DNA of 64,000 nucleotides from Avena insularis (taxonomy: Eukaryota > Streptophyta > Magnoliopsida > Poales > Poaceae). The stretch covers positions 117,483,503 to 117,547,502 of the forward strand of contig CM042692.1 of assembly GCA_023614405.1 (NCBI GenBank), given 5' to 3'. A model generated the notes under the pieces. The model saw only the letters and a program-made list of their open reading frames with translations, was not told where the DNA came from and made no database searches. Below are positions 23,688-36,671 of the stretch, piece by piece. Numbering within the stretch: position 1 is the stretch's first letter; every line of letters begins with the position of its first letter. The translations under genes were made by a program, and so were the position numbers.

Positions 23688-26600
23688 TGCGGTGACCCAA
23701 CATACCACCGCATGTGTAGTACACTATAGTCATTGACATGACATCCACAGAACACCGTTTTGTAAATATCACATCCCTCATAGTGGTACAACAGAAATAT
23801 TGCGGGTCCATATTACAAACATACACACTTCAATATTATTACAAACCAGAAGTTCCAACTTCAAGTGTTATAAAATTACAAACCAACTTAAGTAGTTTCA
23901 GCGGAAGATATAAAGTTCAAACTCATACTCCGAATTGAGCTCAACAACTTATTTTATAAAGTTCCTGTTGTTAGGCTCAATTGGTTTACTTATAACTAAA
24001 GTAACTACTCGGACTCGTTGCCCTCCACTCCATAGCGTATTTCGTAGTCCACCCCTTTAACTCCTCTGGACAGGTCTGGCTCCTCATAATAGACATATTC
24101 TTTCCCTTCAGCCGTGAACATCGAAGGGTCTTCTGGATACTGAGAGTCTAAGCAGGGGTTCAAAGGAAAGAGTGAGTAACAACATTACCTAGCAAGTTCA
24201 TTATATGCAAGGTGGGAAGTTTGATGCTCTATCTACCACCTCGGACTATAAGTCCTTGGCACTATGTAGTTTTCGTAAACATTTATTCAAATATTGATTT
24301 TATTATCCAAAAAATGCCCATTAGCCTTCACAGGTTGACCAGAACATCATGGAGTTCCTTTCCTGCCGCGTTCGTAGCTCCTTCCCGGAACAGGGAGTAA
24401 CAAGTTATAGTTCTTACACTCTGCAGAGGTGCATTGCTTTACCCATGAGAGATCAACTCCTTGTTGCACAACCAGGCATACTTTCCCGTCCACAATTCCA
24501 TGATGTGGGGCCCAATAGGTGATCCAAGCCAATCTCTGCCCTCTCCGTGACCCCATATGTCTACATGATCCTCCGGGGATGACTACACCTCTGTTAAGCC
24601 CCCTTTCAGGCAAGCTACAACCCTGGTGAGTTCCGGAAGACTCTATGAGCTGGTGATGCCCCTAGCAAGCTCCATAAAGGTCCGACTATACCTCCGGCAT
24701 CGACTCATAGATAATCTAGATACCAAAATCATGGGGTCTAAGGGTGCCCACCCATATGCTGGATCCACACAAGGAATTACGGCGTCACAATAAGGTCATC
24801 TTGCCTCCATATGAAAGGAAGAAGATACATCTGACTTCTCCATCCCATTCCAAATCTCATGGTTAACGCGTAATATACGACGCTAGAATCACTGATGTCA
24901 TGGGTTGTTAAGCCCATGGTGACTTGTGCAATTGGAACCCTAAGTTCCATTGCCAATCTTTATCATCACTTAGGATGATAACTACATCTTATTTATTAGA
25001 GAAGATAATATTTTCTTTCTCCAGATCATAGATGATAACACACAATTTGCAACATTTTTGATAAAGACTCTTCAAAGGACATGAGCAAGTTATGAACTTG
25101 CCTGGTGACTGCAAGGTAGTGAAGTCGGATGCTTCCACTTGACCTTGAGCTCCAGTTTCTACAAAGAACCATTATTGCCTGGTAAGGACAATATTTAAAG
25201 AAGCAATATGAAATGCATAGTAATGTCATGCAATGGTTTAATATTTGTTTATTTGCATGTTTTACCCTAATAGTAAAAATTTACTATTTCTTTAATTAAA
25301 AGAAATGTATTACATAAAGTCTTTGAAATTTTGTTATAAACATTATATTTGGTATTTTTATAAATACTAAAATTATTTAAAGAGTTTAAAATTGAATTTA
25401 TTTAATTTTTAACTCCTTTAAATATTTAACTAAAATTCCTTTAAGGAAATAAGACTTTATTTTTATTACATTTAATTTACCTTTTCTATAAACAAATTAG
25501 TATTTTTCTATAATAGAATTTCCTTTTAGACTTGTAAATATGAATTTTATTCAATTTTTATGTGTTTGTATAATTTTATAAAATTCCAAAAGGAATATTT
25601 ATCCTATATAATAATTTTAATTTTAATCACCTAAAATTCCATTTGTTATTTTTCTTAAGTAGAATACATTGTTTTGGTTCCATTAATATTTTATTTATAT
25701 TTTTAGGATTTTTATTTTATTTCTTAGAGCCATTTTAGTCCTAGGGGTATTTTGGTCATTTGGCAATCTAATTATATTTTCTTGTTTAAAACTGGACCTA
25801 GCCCATTGGGCTGGCCCAGCCCTGACCCGGCCCATCTGGGCTGGTCAACCCTTACCCATGAAGGGTACTGGACAACATTGGCCTAGTACACACTCCACCC
25901 ATCTCTCGCCCCCTCGTGTTCTTCCTCGACCTATTGCGGCACGGTGTGGCCGACGCTATTGCCGCTCGATTGCCGTCACCCTGGGCCTCCCTGGCCGCCA
26001 CCATGGTGTATGGCGAGGTTGTGGACTCCGCTCCTCCGCCTAGTCCATTTCGATTTGGCTCTAGGGCCCTCCTTTGGCGAGGCTGGCTCCGTTCCAAACC
26101 CTAGGGTTTGGGGTGCCGCTAGTGATGCCTTCGCCATCGCTCTAGTGGTGCTGTGAGGTGCTCTAGTGTTGCTGTGGTGGTGTTGTGCATCCTCAAACAA
26201 TGCTGTGGCCTCCACCTCAGCTCGGTGCGGGTTGCAGCGCCCTTCGGGTGCTCCCCGTGCCGCCGTGCGCTTGTTGGCCCCTCTACTTCCTCTTCTAATC
26301 TACATCGAGGACCTTGAGTAAGTTCTTCTGCTTCCTCTTCGTGCTCTCTCTATACTCCCCTTGCTGGACACTGAGTGCTCCAGAGACAAATTCCTCTTTA
26401 GGGTTATCTGTTCTATTAGGTTTTCACTCCTTTGTGTTGGTAATTGAGGATACTGAGCTATTTATGAATGGCTCTGGTGTTGATTTTATGCTGAACAATA
26501 GCCTACTGTTGACCAGGGAATTACTGATATTTCTATAAGAATAAACTGTTATCTTAGCCTTGTTACTGTCAGCACACAACTGGGAATGTTGTGACTTTAA

Positions 26601-29600
26601 GATAGCCTATTTATCTGATTAGTGACGATGGTTAACTAGTTTCAATACTGGAACTTGTATTTGGCTATCTGGAATTATCATTGAGGTCTCTAGTGATAGT
26701 TCTTCTATGTAAAAGAATGATTCCTAATTGATATATTAGGAAGATGATTAACTATTCCTCTTTAAATGACCTGGATTATGTGATCTCTGGGTAGGATTAG
26801 CTTAGTTAGAACAAGTCCTGATGACACCTTCCTAGGAATGGTACACAGGGTTTGCTCTAGTACTGGATTTATTCTACACATACTCCAGAATGACTTGATG
26901 CTAAATTGAGTTGAAAACTCCTGCTTAATATGTTGGCTTATGATATTCAATAATTGCTTTATGCCTATGATGCTGGTCTGAGGCAATATTAGATAAAAAC
27001 TAAGGTTTTTATCTCATGTGTATCTCTCAAATATGCTTTGGTACTCAGTTTAGAACAATGGTTCTTATAGACTTAAAGAAAATGATTTGCTAAACCATGT
27101 TGTGTATTATAGCTTTAATATGAACTGCTTTCTAAGGTGCTGCCATACTTTGGATGTGCTCAGAAACATTCAGTTATAGCTAATGAATAAGTGGATGTAT
27201 TAGTATGGTTTATTCTCCAAGATCCATGATGCATAGGCTGAGATCTTGGTATTATTTGCAAAGATAGATTGCTTGGCTTTGGTTTTAATTCCTCTATGAT
27301 GGATACACCCCACTTGGGTGAATCTAAGAGGATTATGTATAAAACAACACATGCTCAACTAAAAATTAGCATGTGATGGTTTTGTATAACTCACCACACA
27401 GGTTGTTTAGTTGCTACTGTGTTGGTGTTGCTGGTGGCTTGATCTTGGCCTGCACCTCCTGGTCTCCTATGATCTGGAAGTTGCCCTTGCTATCCTTCTG
27501 CACCACCCCCTCCTTATGTCACCATTTTGAGGTGAACTACTAATACATTGCAAATGTATCTATAATTTTTGATGTTCCATGCTTGGTTTATCCACTTTCT
27601 TGTGTTTTGTCCACACTTTGGAGTACTTTTCATATGATTTCTTGGACTAACCTATTAACAAGAGCCACAGTGCTAGTTGCCTGTTTTCTGCTGTTTTTGG
27701 TTCCAGGAAAGTCAGAAAATGAATATTCTCGGAATTGGACGGGACAAAAGCCAAAGTTCCTATTTTACCGGAAGACTCACGAGCCGAGCGAGAGAGGAGG
27801 GCCAGGGCCTGGCCACACCATATGGTGGCACGGGCTAGCCCTGGCCGCGCCACCAGGTGGTGTGGGCCCCCTGGCACTCCATCGACCTTGCCTCTTTGCC
27901 TATAAGAAGCCTCCCGATGTATAAACCCTAGATCGTCAATCAGAAATCCACGAAAAGTTCCGCTGCACCGCCACCACCGAAGGGGAGATTCGAGAGATAG
28001 AAAGTCTCTGTTCCGGCACCCTGCTGGGACGGGGAAGTGCCCCCGGAGCCATCTCCATCGATCTCCACCACCATCTCCATCACCATTGCTGATTCCCATG
28101 ATGAGGAGGGAGTAGTTCTCTCTCGAGGCTAAGGGTTCTACCGGTAGCTATGTGTTCATATCTCTCTCTCTCTATATGCATGATCTTGTTGAGATCATGA
28201 GCTTATAATCTATAGATCTACCTTGCTACTCAAGTGCTTTAATAGATCTCTGCTCTCCCCATGTGTGTGAAAGTGACAGCGTGCACACCATGGTGGCACT
28301 TAGGCTAGAAATTACAAATACTTGTTATGAGTTATATTTGGAGTTGGATGTCTTTATGAAATTGTGGTGTTTGTTGGACTCATCTAGTACTCAAGGTGAC
28401 GGTGTGGGGTTTCTAGATGGGAAAGATGAACTTTGAGGTGTGCTGTTATAGCCCTGCCATCGATTAGAGTGTTCAACCGGAGAGTAGTTAAGAGTAGTAT
28501 CATGAAGAGAAGATATTTATATGAGAGTGTTCACTAGTGAAAGTATGATCCCTAGGCCTTGTTTCTTAGCACTGAAACACCGTTTGAAATTAGATCTGTT
28601 ACATGTTTGCTTGCTTCTATCTTTATTTCAGTTTTACTTTAGTCTTTTCCATGCCATCAAGCTATTTTCTACCACCTTTACCACTTATAATTATCTATAC
28701 CACTTGTATTTCACTATCTCTTAGCCGAACTAGTGCACCTATACACCTGACAAGTGTATTGGGTGTGTTGGGGACACAAGAGACTTCTTGTATCTTAATT
28801 GCAGGGTTGCTTGAGAGGGGATACCTTTGACCACTTCCTCCCTGAGTTCGATAAACCTTGGGTGATCCACTTAAGGGAAAACTTGCTGTTGTTCTACAAA
28901 TCTCTGCACTTGGAGGCCCAACAACTGTCTACAAGAATAGAAGTGCGTATACATCAACTACTGGTTAATTTGGTAGAGTGGCTAGTGATTTTGTTGAGGC
29001 TTTGGTAAGCTCGATGAAGTCTGAGCGTGTGCTTGAGAAAGAGAGTGTGTTGTCTATGGATGAGCCTCGGCTAAGTGCTCTGTTTGAGTGCTAGTAGTGT
29101 TGCTGCTGTATTCACAGCACACTCCATGCAGTCTGTGACTAAGCTGTGTGCCTGTTTGGCCTGGTCATGTGGATCAGCTCAAGTGATAATATCTCCACCT
29201 GTTACTTTTTTACTGTTTACTACTTGGTGAAACTTGTCCCTGTTAATGACTCGATGATGTAATTGGAACAATGCATTTCATTGTTCACCACTTAGAGTAA
29301 CACTAACACCCTTGTTTTCTTTTAGTTGTTTTCATCTTATTTGTAGGAACAAGATCTAGAGATACAAGATTTAGTCTAGGAATAACTAAGTAGCACAGGT
29401 CTTAAATGTAATCTTCTTTTCTTTATTCTTTTTGTAAAGAATCCTGTAAAAATTTATTATCAAGGAATAAAGTTGTATTTCCATTCTCTTTAATCTTCTA
29501 TTTTTGATGTATTATTACCATTTGTATTGTTGTGATATAATAAGGAAATAAGAATTCATTTCTTATCTCATTTTTATTTCTCAGATCCTTATTGTTGTTT

Positions 29601-29935
29601 ACTATATCTATGATTTAATCAAATCATGTTAATAAAGTATTCTCGAAAACAATTTAATATTACTAACCCCCAAATCTTAAATACATTCAAAATGATTCAA
29701 ATTTCAAATTTGAATTTATAATAACTTCCCCAAAACTTAATAATTCCCAAGGTCATGTCAAAATTCATAACAATCACTAACAAGAGCTATTCCTACTTAC
29801 AGTTAGTGAAAGAAACTCTAATCCCTTTAGGTTTTTGTCTGGCAAAAATTTACCCAGATTTTTACACATGTATGCATGCACAAACTTATATTCCTATTTC
29901 TACCAATCGTTTGATCCTAATACTGGAATGTTACA
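23688..29935 (-). repeat. W: solo LTR of a Tekay-like gypsy family
   Basis: It is flanked by the five-base duplication aggtc (23683-23687 and 29936-29940) and has ends TG...CA (tgcggtgaccc on the left, gaatgttaca on the right). No interior or second LTR is present, so it is a solo LTR. Without the nested Athila LTR it is about 4.8 kb. Sense is probably minus, because the minus strand starts TGTAACATTCC like T1, and near 23900 it carries a terminal word resembling the one before the T1 polyadenylation zone. A weak point is a good splice-donor word on the plus strand near 26316. Confidence 0.75.
27541..28956 (+). repeat. Athila-type solo LTR nested in W
   Basis: It is flanked by the duplication actac (27536-27540 and 28957-28961). 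The first half matches the LTR at 17922-16497 (start TAATACATTGCAAATG, with the expected TG changed to TA). The second half differs and ends GTATACATCA. Length is 1416 bp. The block from ggacacaagagacttcttg (28773) to the end is typical of Athila-like LTRs. Open frames inside are leader sequence. Confidence 0.88.
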
Positions 29936-31086
29936 AGGTCGTCGGAGAGCATGGCGGCGGTTGGGAGGAGGAAGATGGTGGCGGATCCCGCGAGGCAGTG
30001 AGAGAGAGGGGAAGCGGTCCAGGTGGCATTGGGCCGTTACGTGGCGCACGTGGGCGGCAGATAGGAGGGGAGCTACGGGGCTGGCGGGTGGCTAGCCTGC
30101 TGGGCTGGGCCGGCCCAGTTGGTTGGCTTTTTTTTTTGTTATTTTGTTTTCTATTTTACAAATCTTTTTTGTAACTTTAGTTTTATAACTCTAAATTGAG
30201 TCTAATTTCTAAAATTTTGTAAAATCAAACCACACCACTTTCAAATATCAGATGAAATATTAATTAGAACAATATTTCAAAATGGGTATTAAAATTACCA
30301 TATGGGTATATTCCCAATAGGGCTTCTATTTTGAATTAAAATCAACAAAAAATAAAAATAGGTGAATTTTATGAAACCCAAAATATATGTTTTGTACTTT
30401 TTAGGAAACCAATTCAAAACAAAATATTAAAATTATAAAATTTGATTTTACAAATATGGGTGTACTATGTTTCACCTTAGAAAAGATAATGGCAAACAAA
30501 GTACCTACAAATTGTTTTAATAAAATGTTGTACGTATTCCTTTTTAGACACATAAGTGTTTTCAAAAATGAAAATAGAATTAATATTTTATTAACCAAAT
30601 TTAATTTTTATAAAACACCTTTTTGTTAACCCATTGCGATTATGGCTTTAATCTTTGCATAAGTTTTTTTTATATTTGGCTCAAAGCAAACCATTTAACC
30701 AAAATGGGAAACAAACATTAAACCAGGAATGTTTCATAAATATTTTCGTAAACCAAATATTTTTATTAGGGTTTCTTTTATGCAAGAAGGGTTTTATCGA
30801 TGAAACCATTGGCAAGTGGTTTTAGGTTTTATCAAAACCATTTAAAAGATTTTGTATTCCCATAAAAGAAAATAACTTTAAAGAGTTTTTGAAATATGGT
30901 TTTTCCCTATCCACTTGTTCCAAAATCTTTTGTTTAGAAATAGGATTTTCTTTATTTTTCATAAACCTTGAAAAGTTTCTTTTCTTTTGAAAAATCTAAT
31001 AAGGGAAAGAAAACTTTAACAACTACTTTAATAAATTTTATTTTACTTTTAACATTCCAAAATTTGGAAAGTTTTGGGATGTTACA

Positions 31087-32151
31087 GAATTGATGACCCT
31101 GCGACGTATGACGAAGCAATGATGAGCCCGGATTCCAAAAAATAGCTAGAAGCCATGCAATCCGAGATGGGATCCATGTACGAAAACCAGGTTTGAACCT
31201 TGGTGGACTTACCTCTTGACCTAAAGGCTGTTGAGAATAAATGGATTTTTAAGAAGAAAACTGACGCTGATGGTAATGACCATCTATAAAGCTCGACATG
31301 TCGCAAAGAGGTTTTGAAAAATTCTAGGAGTTAAATACGATGAGACTTTCTCACTCGTAGGGATGCTAAATTCTATTAGGATTACGTTAGAAATTACTAC
31401 ATATTTCAATTATGAAATTTGGCGGATGGATGTCAAAATCGCGTTTCTCAATAGTAACATTGAAGAAGAGTTGTATATGATACAACCAAAGGGTTTTGAC
31501 GATCCTATGGATGCTAACAACGTATGCAAACTTCATCAATTCATCTATGGACTGAAGCAAGCATCTCGGAGTTGGAATCTCCGCTATGATGAGGTGAACA
31601 AAGAGTTTGGATTTGTCTAAACTTATAGAGAAGTTTATATTTACAATAAAGTGAGTTTGAGCTCTATGACATTTCTAATATTATATGTAGATAACATATT
31701 ATTGATTGGAAGTGATATAGTTCTTTTAAATAGTGTTAGAAGTTATCTAAACATCAAATTTTCGATGAAGGACCTTGGTGAAGTATCATACATATTAGGC
31801 ATCAAGATCTACAGAGATAGATCAAGACGCCTAATTGGGTTATCACAAAGTACATACCTTGATAAGATTTTAAATAAGTTTAAAATGGACGGAAGTAAGA
31901 AGGGGTTCTTACGTATGTTGCAAGGAAAGACATTGAGTAAGACGCAAAGTCCGGCTACGGCGGAAGAAAGAGGGAAAATGGATAAGATTCCTGATGCCTC
32001 AGCCATAGGCCCTATAATATATGTCATGCTATTTACAAGACCAGATATGACACATGATATTAGTTTGAGTAGTAGATACCAAGCTGATCCATGTTCAGAA
32101 CATTGGATAGCGGTCAAGAATATCCTTAATTACTTGAGAAGAACTAAGGAT
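31087..32151 (+). pseudogene. Copia B reverse transcriptase fragment
   Basis: Frames 31363-31620 and 31651-32151 are colinear with the Copia C RT. Visible blocks are MDVKIAFLNSNIEEELYMIQ, YGLKQASRSWN and SYILGIKIYRDRS. The active site reads YVDN (31684-31695) where Copia elements have YVDD, so one catalytic aspartate is replaced. The region 31087-31360 carries stops, and TAA at 31618 splits the two frames. The last frame ends at a stop formed by the first bases of the inserted solo LTR. It is not functional. Confidence 0.88.
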
Positions 32152-33805
32152 TGAAGGAAATATGCCCTGAGAGGCAATAATAATAAGTTGTTATTATATA
32201 TTCCTTATATAAGATAGATGTTTATTTTGCATGCTAGAATTGTATTAATCGGAAACATCAATACATGTGTGTTTAATAAACAAAAAGGGTTCCTAGTTAT
32301 GCCTCTCTTATAGACTAGCTTGTTGATTGACAAGATGATCAAGGTTTCCTAATCATGGACATTGGATGTTGTTAATAACAAGGTCACGGCATTTGTGAAA
32401 TGATGTGATGAACATTCATCCGAAGTATAGCATTACGATCAAGTCATTATGTTTATATTGCTATAACATCATACGAAGTAATCTTTATCCTTAGACCATG
32501 AGATCATGTTAATTGCTAACACCTGAAGAGTATCTTGATAACATCAAACATCACACTGTAATAGGGTGACTATAAAGATGGGTTCAGTGCTATGAAGGTG
32601 TTATGTTGAGGCTCATAGATCAAGAGTGGAATTTTTCAATCCCGATGACGGATAGATATACTCTGGGCCCTTTCGGTGATATCACATTGAGATAGCTTGC
32701 AAGCAAGTGATGTGATCACTAGAATATTATATCACGGGAATGAGAAAAGAGTGCATGTCGGTAATGAGATCAAACTAGGTATTTGGATACCGATGATCAA
32801 ATCTCGGACATGTATTATATCATGAGACAAAGGGATTAAATTACAAGCATTAAAGGTTCTCACGATCACATAAGTCATCGTTGAATATGCAGGAGTCAGT
32901 ATGGATTTCCAGGTCCCACTTCTGACTATTGATCTGAGAGGAGTCTCAATCATGTCTGCATTATTCGCGAACCGTAGGGTGACACACTTAAGAGTTACCG
33001 GACACCATTTTGGAGCACATATGTTTTAGACGAAAGAATTGCAAAGCGCAGGAATTGTTTCGATAGAAACCGGAAATTGTTTGGGGTGAAATTGCAGAAA
33101 GTGGTTCTGCATGTGATATTGAAATATTGCAAGGGGTTATATGTGAATGTTTGTTAATTAAAGTAATTAACAAAATTCTGAATAAATTTAATAAAATAGT
33201 TTTATTAAACGAGAGAGCATTAAACTTGGAGAATTTTAATGCATTTAAAGTGGGGACTTTAAAAGGGAATGTGAAGAGGCATTTTAATGTGGAGGGGTTA
33301 CCACCACATGAATGGGGGAGGTGAGGGGTCACCCCCATGCACCGGCCATGGAGAGGAGGGGCACCCCCCTCCTCCTATAAAAGGCCCTCTCCTCCTCCTT
33401 CTTCCTCACACCTCCTTGTGAAGGATCTCTCTCCCCCTCTAGAATTATTTCCCCATGGTCTCGGATTAGCGAGATACATGTTCCCGGTGGCATTTCGTCT
33501 GGAAGGAGTTGCTGCTTCCGCTGGATCGCTGGAGCGAGGAGGTGGAGGTTGTCCGATGCCTTGAACGTGTGTGCGAGTACGGATGCGCTGCTGAGTTGTG
33601 GCGCTCAGACTTCCTCACGATCTTGAGATCGGCAAGTGTACGACTACATCAACCACGAGTTCCTACTTGTTAACAAAACTCGTTGTCTTCTAGGGTAAGT
33701 TCTTGTTGGATGTATGTCCACCCGTTGCTTTGTACCTAGTAGATAGATCTTGGCGTGTAGTTCTCATCGTAGGAATTTTTTGTTTTCTATGATGCGGACC
33801 CAACA
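32152..33805 (+). repeat. Copia solo LTR nested in Copia B
   Basis: It starts TGAAGGAAATATGCCC and ends GGACCCAACA, is 1654 bp long, and is flanked by the duplication aggat (32147-32151 and 33806-33810). It has a TATA box (tataaaa, 33376). It belongs to the same LTR family as its host, Copia B. Recombination between its two LTRs after insertion has removed its interior. Confidence 0.93.
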
Positions 33806-34291
33806 AGGATATCTTTCTCGTGTACGGAGGTGAAGAAGAGCTAGTCGCTAAGTGTTATGTCGATGCTAGCTTTGACACCAATCCGGATGACTCTAAGTCT
33901 CAATCTAGATACATATTTCTCATGAATGGAGTAGCAGTTAGTTGGAGGAGCTCCAAACAACATGTGGTAGCGGGATCAACAATGGAGGCGGAATATGTTG
34001 CTGCTTCAGAAGCAGCACAGGAAGCGGTTTGGATGAAGGAGTTCATAACTGAACTGGGTGTGGTTCCTAGTGTGTTGGACCCAATGGTGATCTTGTGACA
34101 ACAATGGAGCCATAGCAAACACCAAGGAACCGAGGTCTCACAAGAATTCCAATCATATAAAGCACTATTTTCACTCCATCCACAAGCATGTAAAAGATGG
34201 AGATATAAAGATTTGTAAAGTACATACGGATCTAAAGGTAGCAGATCCATTAGCTAAAACTGTCCCTAGGGTAAAACATGATCAACACTAG
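33806..34291 (+). pseudogene. Copia B RNase H
   Basis: RT-RNase H sequence resumes after the solo LTR. The frame 33820-34098 contains AKCYVDASFDTN, VSWRSSKQHVVAGSTMEAEY and EAVWMKEF, the usual Copia RNase H blocks, with the first catalytic aspartate kept. A frameshift near 34090 precedes the last block, which is read in another frame and has the words following acaatggagcc. The stretch 34292-34348 is untranslated and leads into the purine tract. Confidence 0.85.
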
Positions 34292-34357
34292 AACTCCATG
34301 GGTGTTAGATTTATCACTATGTAAACTAGATTATTGTCTCTAGTGCACGTGGGAGAC

Positions 34358-35754
34358 TAAAGGGAATATGCCCTGAGAGGCAATAATAAAGTTGCTATTA
34401 TCGTATTCCAAGTATATGATAGATGTTTATTTTGCATGCTATAATTGTATTAATTGGAAACATTAATACATATGTGTTTAATAAACAAATAAATAGTTCC
34501 TAGTTATGCCTCTCATATAAACTAGCTCGTTGATTAACAAGATGATCAAGGTTTCCTGATCATGGACATTGGATGTTGTTAATAATAAGGTCACAACATT
34601 GGTTGAATGGTGTGATGAACATTCATCTGAAGTATAGCAATAAGATCAAAGTCATTGTGTTTAAATTTCTATAACATCATATAAAGTAACTTTAGTACTT
34701 AGACCATGCGATCATGTCAATCACTAACACCGTTAGAGTAACTTGATAACATCAAACGTCACACCGTAACAGGGTGACAATAAAGGTGGGTTGAGATACT
34801 CCGACGGTGTTATGTAGAGGCTCATGGATCAAGAGTGGGATTTATCCATCCTGATGATGGAGATATATACCCTGGGCCCTCTCAGTGATATCACATTGAT
34901 GTAGCTTGCAAGCAAGTGATAAGATCACTAGAATGTTATATCACGGGAACAAGAAAAGAGTACATGTCGGTAAAGAGATCAAACTAGGTATGGGGATACC
35001 GATGATCGAATCTCGGACATGTAATATATCGTGAGACAAAGAGGTTTAGTTACAAACGTTAAAGGTTCACACGATCATAGGAGTCATCATTGAATGTGTG
35101 GGAGTCAGTACGGATCTCCAGGTCCCGTTGCTGATTATTGATCGGAGAGGGGTCTCGATCATGTCTGCATTATTCGTGAACTGTAGGGTGACACACTTAA
35201 GGGATACCGACACCATTTGGAGTAAATATGTTTCAAATAAAGATTAAGAAAACGCTAGAATCATTTCGATGAAATCGTAATTGTTTCAGGTGAAATTGTA
35301 GAAACTGGTTCTACATGTGATATTGAAATGTTGTAGGGGTTTTATGTGAATGTTTGTTAATTAAAGTAGTTAACAAAATTCTGAATAAAATAAATAAAAG
35401 AGTTTTATTAAATGAGAGCTTGCATTAAATTTGATTGAAATTTAATGGAGGTGAGTGGAATTTTGAGTGGAGGCATATTTATGTGAGTGGGAGCTCCACC
35501 CACATGAATGATGGAAGAGGTGGAGGCACCTCCATGGCCACCGGCCATGGGAGGTGGCTGCCCCTCTCCCTATAAAAGGCCCCCTCTCCTCCTCTCATCT
35601 CACACCTCCTCGTGAAGGATCTCTCTCCCCTCTAGAATTATGCCCCCATGGTCTCGGATTAGCAATATACATGTTCCAGGTGGCTTTGTCTAAAAAGAGT
35701 TGCTGCTTCCTCTGCATCGTTGGAGCGAGTACGCAGAGGTTGTAGGAGGACCGA
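34358..35754 (+). repeat. Copia LTR shared by B and C, 3' end deleted
   Basis: It follows Copia B's purine tract and starts TAAAGGGAATATGCCC (TG changed to TA). It matches the other Copia LTRs up to about 35750, including a TATA box at 35571. There the last 400 bp or so of LTR, the primer site and the first 130 bp of leader are missing, and the sequence passes directly into Copia leader DNA of element C. One LTR therefore ends B and begins C. Confidence 0.82.
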
Positions 35755-36671
35755 ACTAAATTTACATGTTCCACGCTCGACATGTAACTAGTTTTGCATA
35801 AGTGGCTAGCAGGTGGCTGTCTCTCCTAATATAGTCAATATCTTATTTGCAACGAGTTGCTAATAATTTGATTATCATCGTTGTGGTTCCATGTTCGTAG
35901 GTATGAATGGTTCTATCTTCGAAATCCCTAAGCCACGTAAAACTTGCAATTGATAAATTAGAGGCATCTAGTTTAGTTTGCTACTGGGAAAGTGTCATGA
36001 TATGGTAATGTTATAATTTGTAGTATGGATTGATACTATTGGAAATTATAACATACCAAAGTGTAAGTTCCATAGACCTTGGCCTTACACATATTGGATT
36101 GATAAAGATCATACCACAATGCACATGATAGTGATCAAGTGCAAGAACCATATGATATCACTTTTTGCATATGATGTTTATTTTGCATCTTATATTGCTT
36201 ATTTAGCACTTTAGTAGCATTACAATATGATCCCTCATTTAAATATCAAGATAAGGATGTATTCTTCCTTAAGTATGCACTGTTAAGAAAGTTCATCATT
36301 TTGAGACACCGCATGATGATCGGGTGTGATAGACTCTACGTTCGCATACAACGGGTGTAATACAATTTTATGCACGTGGATACTAAGGTTCTTAATTAGT
36401 GAGCCTAGAATGTACAGACATGGCCTCGGAACATGGACCAAAAGGTTAAGCATGAGCCATAAGGTTGATAGGATGGCCATCTATATGTTCTCCTTTGAAG
36501 CTACACCAACTCACGTGATGATCGGTCTTGGTGTAGTGGATTTGGTTCTTGTAATCACCAAAAAGACACGAGGGATGTTGTTTTTGAGTGGGAGTTCATT
36601 TGTAATTTGGATTAGTTGAACTCAATTTCTCATAAACTTAGTCTAAATAAACTTTAGAAATTCTGTTGTAG

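Larger units (their letters stand above)
21151..31086 (-). repeat. X-right: Tekay-type LTR on the minus strand, split by solo LTR W
   Basis: The LTR start is at 31086 (minus strand TGTAACATCCCAAAAC, as in T1). It runs left to 29941, is broken by W (23688-29935) and continues 23687-21151. The two parts join seamlessly through a GC-rich leader (30140-29941 and 23687-23160). Net length is about 3.7 kb; the 3' end is lost at the Copia A border. The part 21560-23046 is repeated in X-left. X as a whole would be a minus-strand element whose two LTRs now flank Copia A and whose interior is gone. Frames in the GC-rich part are not genes. Confidence 0.72.
31087..34357 (+). mobile_element. Copia B: 3' half of an Angela/BARE-like Copia element
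   Basis: It begins abruptly inside the RT region at the X-right LTR start and carries RT, RNase H and a purine tract (gtgggagac, 34349-34357) into the LTR at 34358. It is interrupted by a solo LTR at 32152-33805. Gag, protease, integrase and the 5' LTR are absent here. The break at gaattgatgacc matches an unbroken site in Copia C near 47255, as expected if X inserted into B. Confidence 0.82.

Noticed and set aside
25858..26215. Overlapping frames on both strands in a GC-rich island
   Set aside because: The island is the leader zone of solo LTR W; no domain and no agreement between strands.
29755..30174. 139-codon plus-strand frame
   Set aside because: It crosses the end of W and the GC-rich leader of X-right, so it is a chance frame across a transposon junction.
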